Shown here: positions 13,864 through 64,000 of the stretch, in pieces | Numbering within the stretch: the first letter of the stretch is position 1 | Layout: each line of letters starts with the position of its first letter | Assembly (NCBI GenBank): GCA_965153355.1 | Contig: OZ231126.1 | Coordinates: forward strand, 28,830,001 to 28,894,000 | DNA from: Flaccisagitta enflata | Lineage: Eukaryota; Chaetognatha; Sagittoidea; Aphragmophora | DNA length: 64,000 nt | Direction of reading: 5' to 3' | Notes under the pieces: generated by a model | What the model was told of the DNA's origin: nothing | The model's database searches: none | Seen by the model: the letters and a program-made list of their open reading frames with translations, nothing else | Translations under genes and position numbers: made by a program

Positions 13864-14506
13864 CATACACACTAGCTTGTACCTAAATGACTAAAAGCAA
13901 TAAAATCAGAATTCTACAAGAAGTTCTTGTTGTGGGGCTGTCTTGGGCTTCTAATGGCATCAATTTTGGTCTGAAAAATTTGCATCTTGCTGTCCGCGCC
14001 TTACCGAGCCGAATTTTCCTTCAGCCTAACTAAAAATTTCAAAGTGCTTAAATCTCTGTTTGGACTGCAGATTGGAAATCTGCAGAAAAAACTTAATTGA
14101 AAGTGCTTTCCTTTTTTCAATATTCCTTCGGGATCATAGTCAAAATTCATCTTAAAGATATAAAAAAAGGTAAGTTCAGCAATTTTACATATAAATAAAA
14201 AAGAAACTTTGACATTTATTATGAGCACCTTCTAGTTGGAATATTGAAAAAAGGAAAGCACTTTCAATTAACAGTTTTTTCTGCAGATTTCAAATCTGCA
14301 GTCAAAACAGAGATTTAAGCACTTTGAAATTTTTGGTTTCCCATAGGCTGAAGGAAAATTCAAGGTAAGGCGCGGACAGCAAGATGCAATTTTTTTCAGA
14401 CCAAAAGTGATGTCATTGGAAGCCCATGACAGCCCCACAATAAGAACTACTTGTGAAATTCTGATTTTATTGTTTATTGTCATTTCGGTACAAGCTAATA
14501 CATACA
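13864..14506. mobile_element. Foldback element between two CA-type arrays
   Basis: The arms of about 250 bp are near-perfect inverted copies, from cttgtacc near 13,880 to ggtacaag near 14,490, with a short unique centre. Both flanks are CA-rich on the plus strand. No coding capacity. Confidence 0.85.
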
Positions 14507-14532
14507 CGCGGTCCTCACACACACATGTTGCC

Positions 14533-15345
<813 letters not shown>

Positions 15346-15798
15346 TTTAACCAAAAGAAAGAGAAAACACAATCGCTGTGACTAAGCATAAGAAGCAAAA
15401 TTGCAGCGTTGTTGAAGGAAAGAAAAAAAAGAGGGTAAGAAAGAAAAAGTGATAAAAAGAAAAGTGATAAAAAGAACCGCTCAAGTTGTGGCGATCCATC
15501 GATTTTATGCTTATCCCCGCAGCAAAAGTGGCAGGTCAGTATCCCCGATAATTGATGGGTAAATAGAGCGCCCGGGTCATCGAGTGAGAAAAAAAAGATA
15601 CTGAAGCAAACATTAACTTTCGAGCATCGGGCAAGTCACCAAATCTATTGCTAAGTAGTAAATTATGCTCTTTTCCGGCGGAAACCAAAATAAACAAAAG
15701 TGAGGTAACAGATATACTAAAACATAATAACTACGATAAAAACAAAGAGAGTGAAAAGAAGTTAAAGAAGTAAATTAAAACTGTGGGTTTGTGGATAC

Positions 15799-63848
<48,050 letters not shown>

Positions 63849-64000
63849 CTAGAGGGAAAATGATCAATAAGATGTAATTTTTTTGAAATGGTTGATGTGA
63901 ACAGGCTTCATAATATCCAACACCAAAATTTCCACCACCAAAATTCCCTTACTTATTGTACCAAACTTTTTTATGTAACCAAAATTAATGAGGGCTGATG

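Overview
This window is intron-rich nuclear DNA from an animal, almost certainly an invertebrate. It holds parts of two protein-coding genes, both recognisable from exon translations, in a very repeat-dense background. The order cannot be fixed from the sequence. A lophotrochozoan-like genome is only a guess, based on the FMRFamide-receptor-like gene and on repeat elements that resemble the Helentron/'pearl' class. No rRNA, tRNA, CRISPR or prokaryote-type gene was seen.

Gene 1 (minus strand, at least 15.8-63.85 kb, open at both ends) is an orthologue of CLASP, the microtubule plus-end tracking protein. I reconstruct 18 exons. All have GT-AG borders, and every exon-exon phase matches. The four upstream exons (63.8, 47.4, 46.1 and 45.1 kb) encode a complete TOG2-type HEAT-repeat domain. 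The other fourteen encode a long Ser/Arg/Pro/Gly-rich linker with an SRIP (SxIP) EB1-binding motif, a GSK3-type serine ladder and a conserved SDDD...SERS...SIPR block. TOG1 lies upstream, beyond 64 kb. TOG3 and the C-terminal domain were not found in the remaining 15.8 kb.

Gene 2 (plus strand, 50.1-56.55 kb) is a class A peptide-type GPCR of about 547 residues in eight exons. It is nested antisense inside the 16.2-kb CLASP intron between 47.46 and 63.66 kb. Between its TM6 exon and its TM7 exon lies a second, in-phase TM7-coding exon (53,813). The gene therefore appears to encode two alternative seventh helices with different C-tails. The receptor also lacks both cysteines of the usual TM3-ECL2 disulfide.

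The rest is introns and flank filled with repeats. (1) Long AG/CT, AC/GT, GACA and mixed microsatellites, some hundreds of bases long. (2) At least a dozen foldback or MITE-like palindromes, several in two or more copies with TA target duplications, including a 4.07-kb palindrome built of ~520-bp tandem units at 36.05-40.12 kb. (3) Three copies of a non-autonomous element with a 5' GTCCTCGAC motif, an 18-bp minisatellite, A/T-rich filler, a conserved 3' body and a terminal hairpin followed by A-rich sequence. A differently sequenced element of the same design lies at 59.88-61.19 kb. (4) A family of hairpin-headed SINE-like elements with CTATAAGAGG, GTCC/GTCG runs and a GGCCTTGTTTA tail. All exon calls come from reading frames, splice-site consensus and remembered family sequence; no transcript evidence was available.
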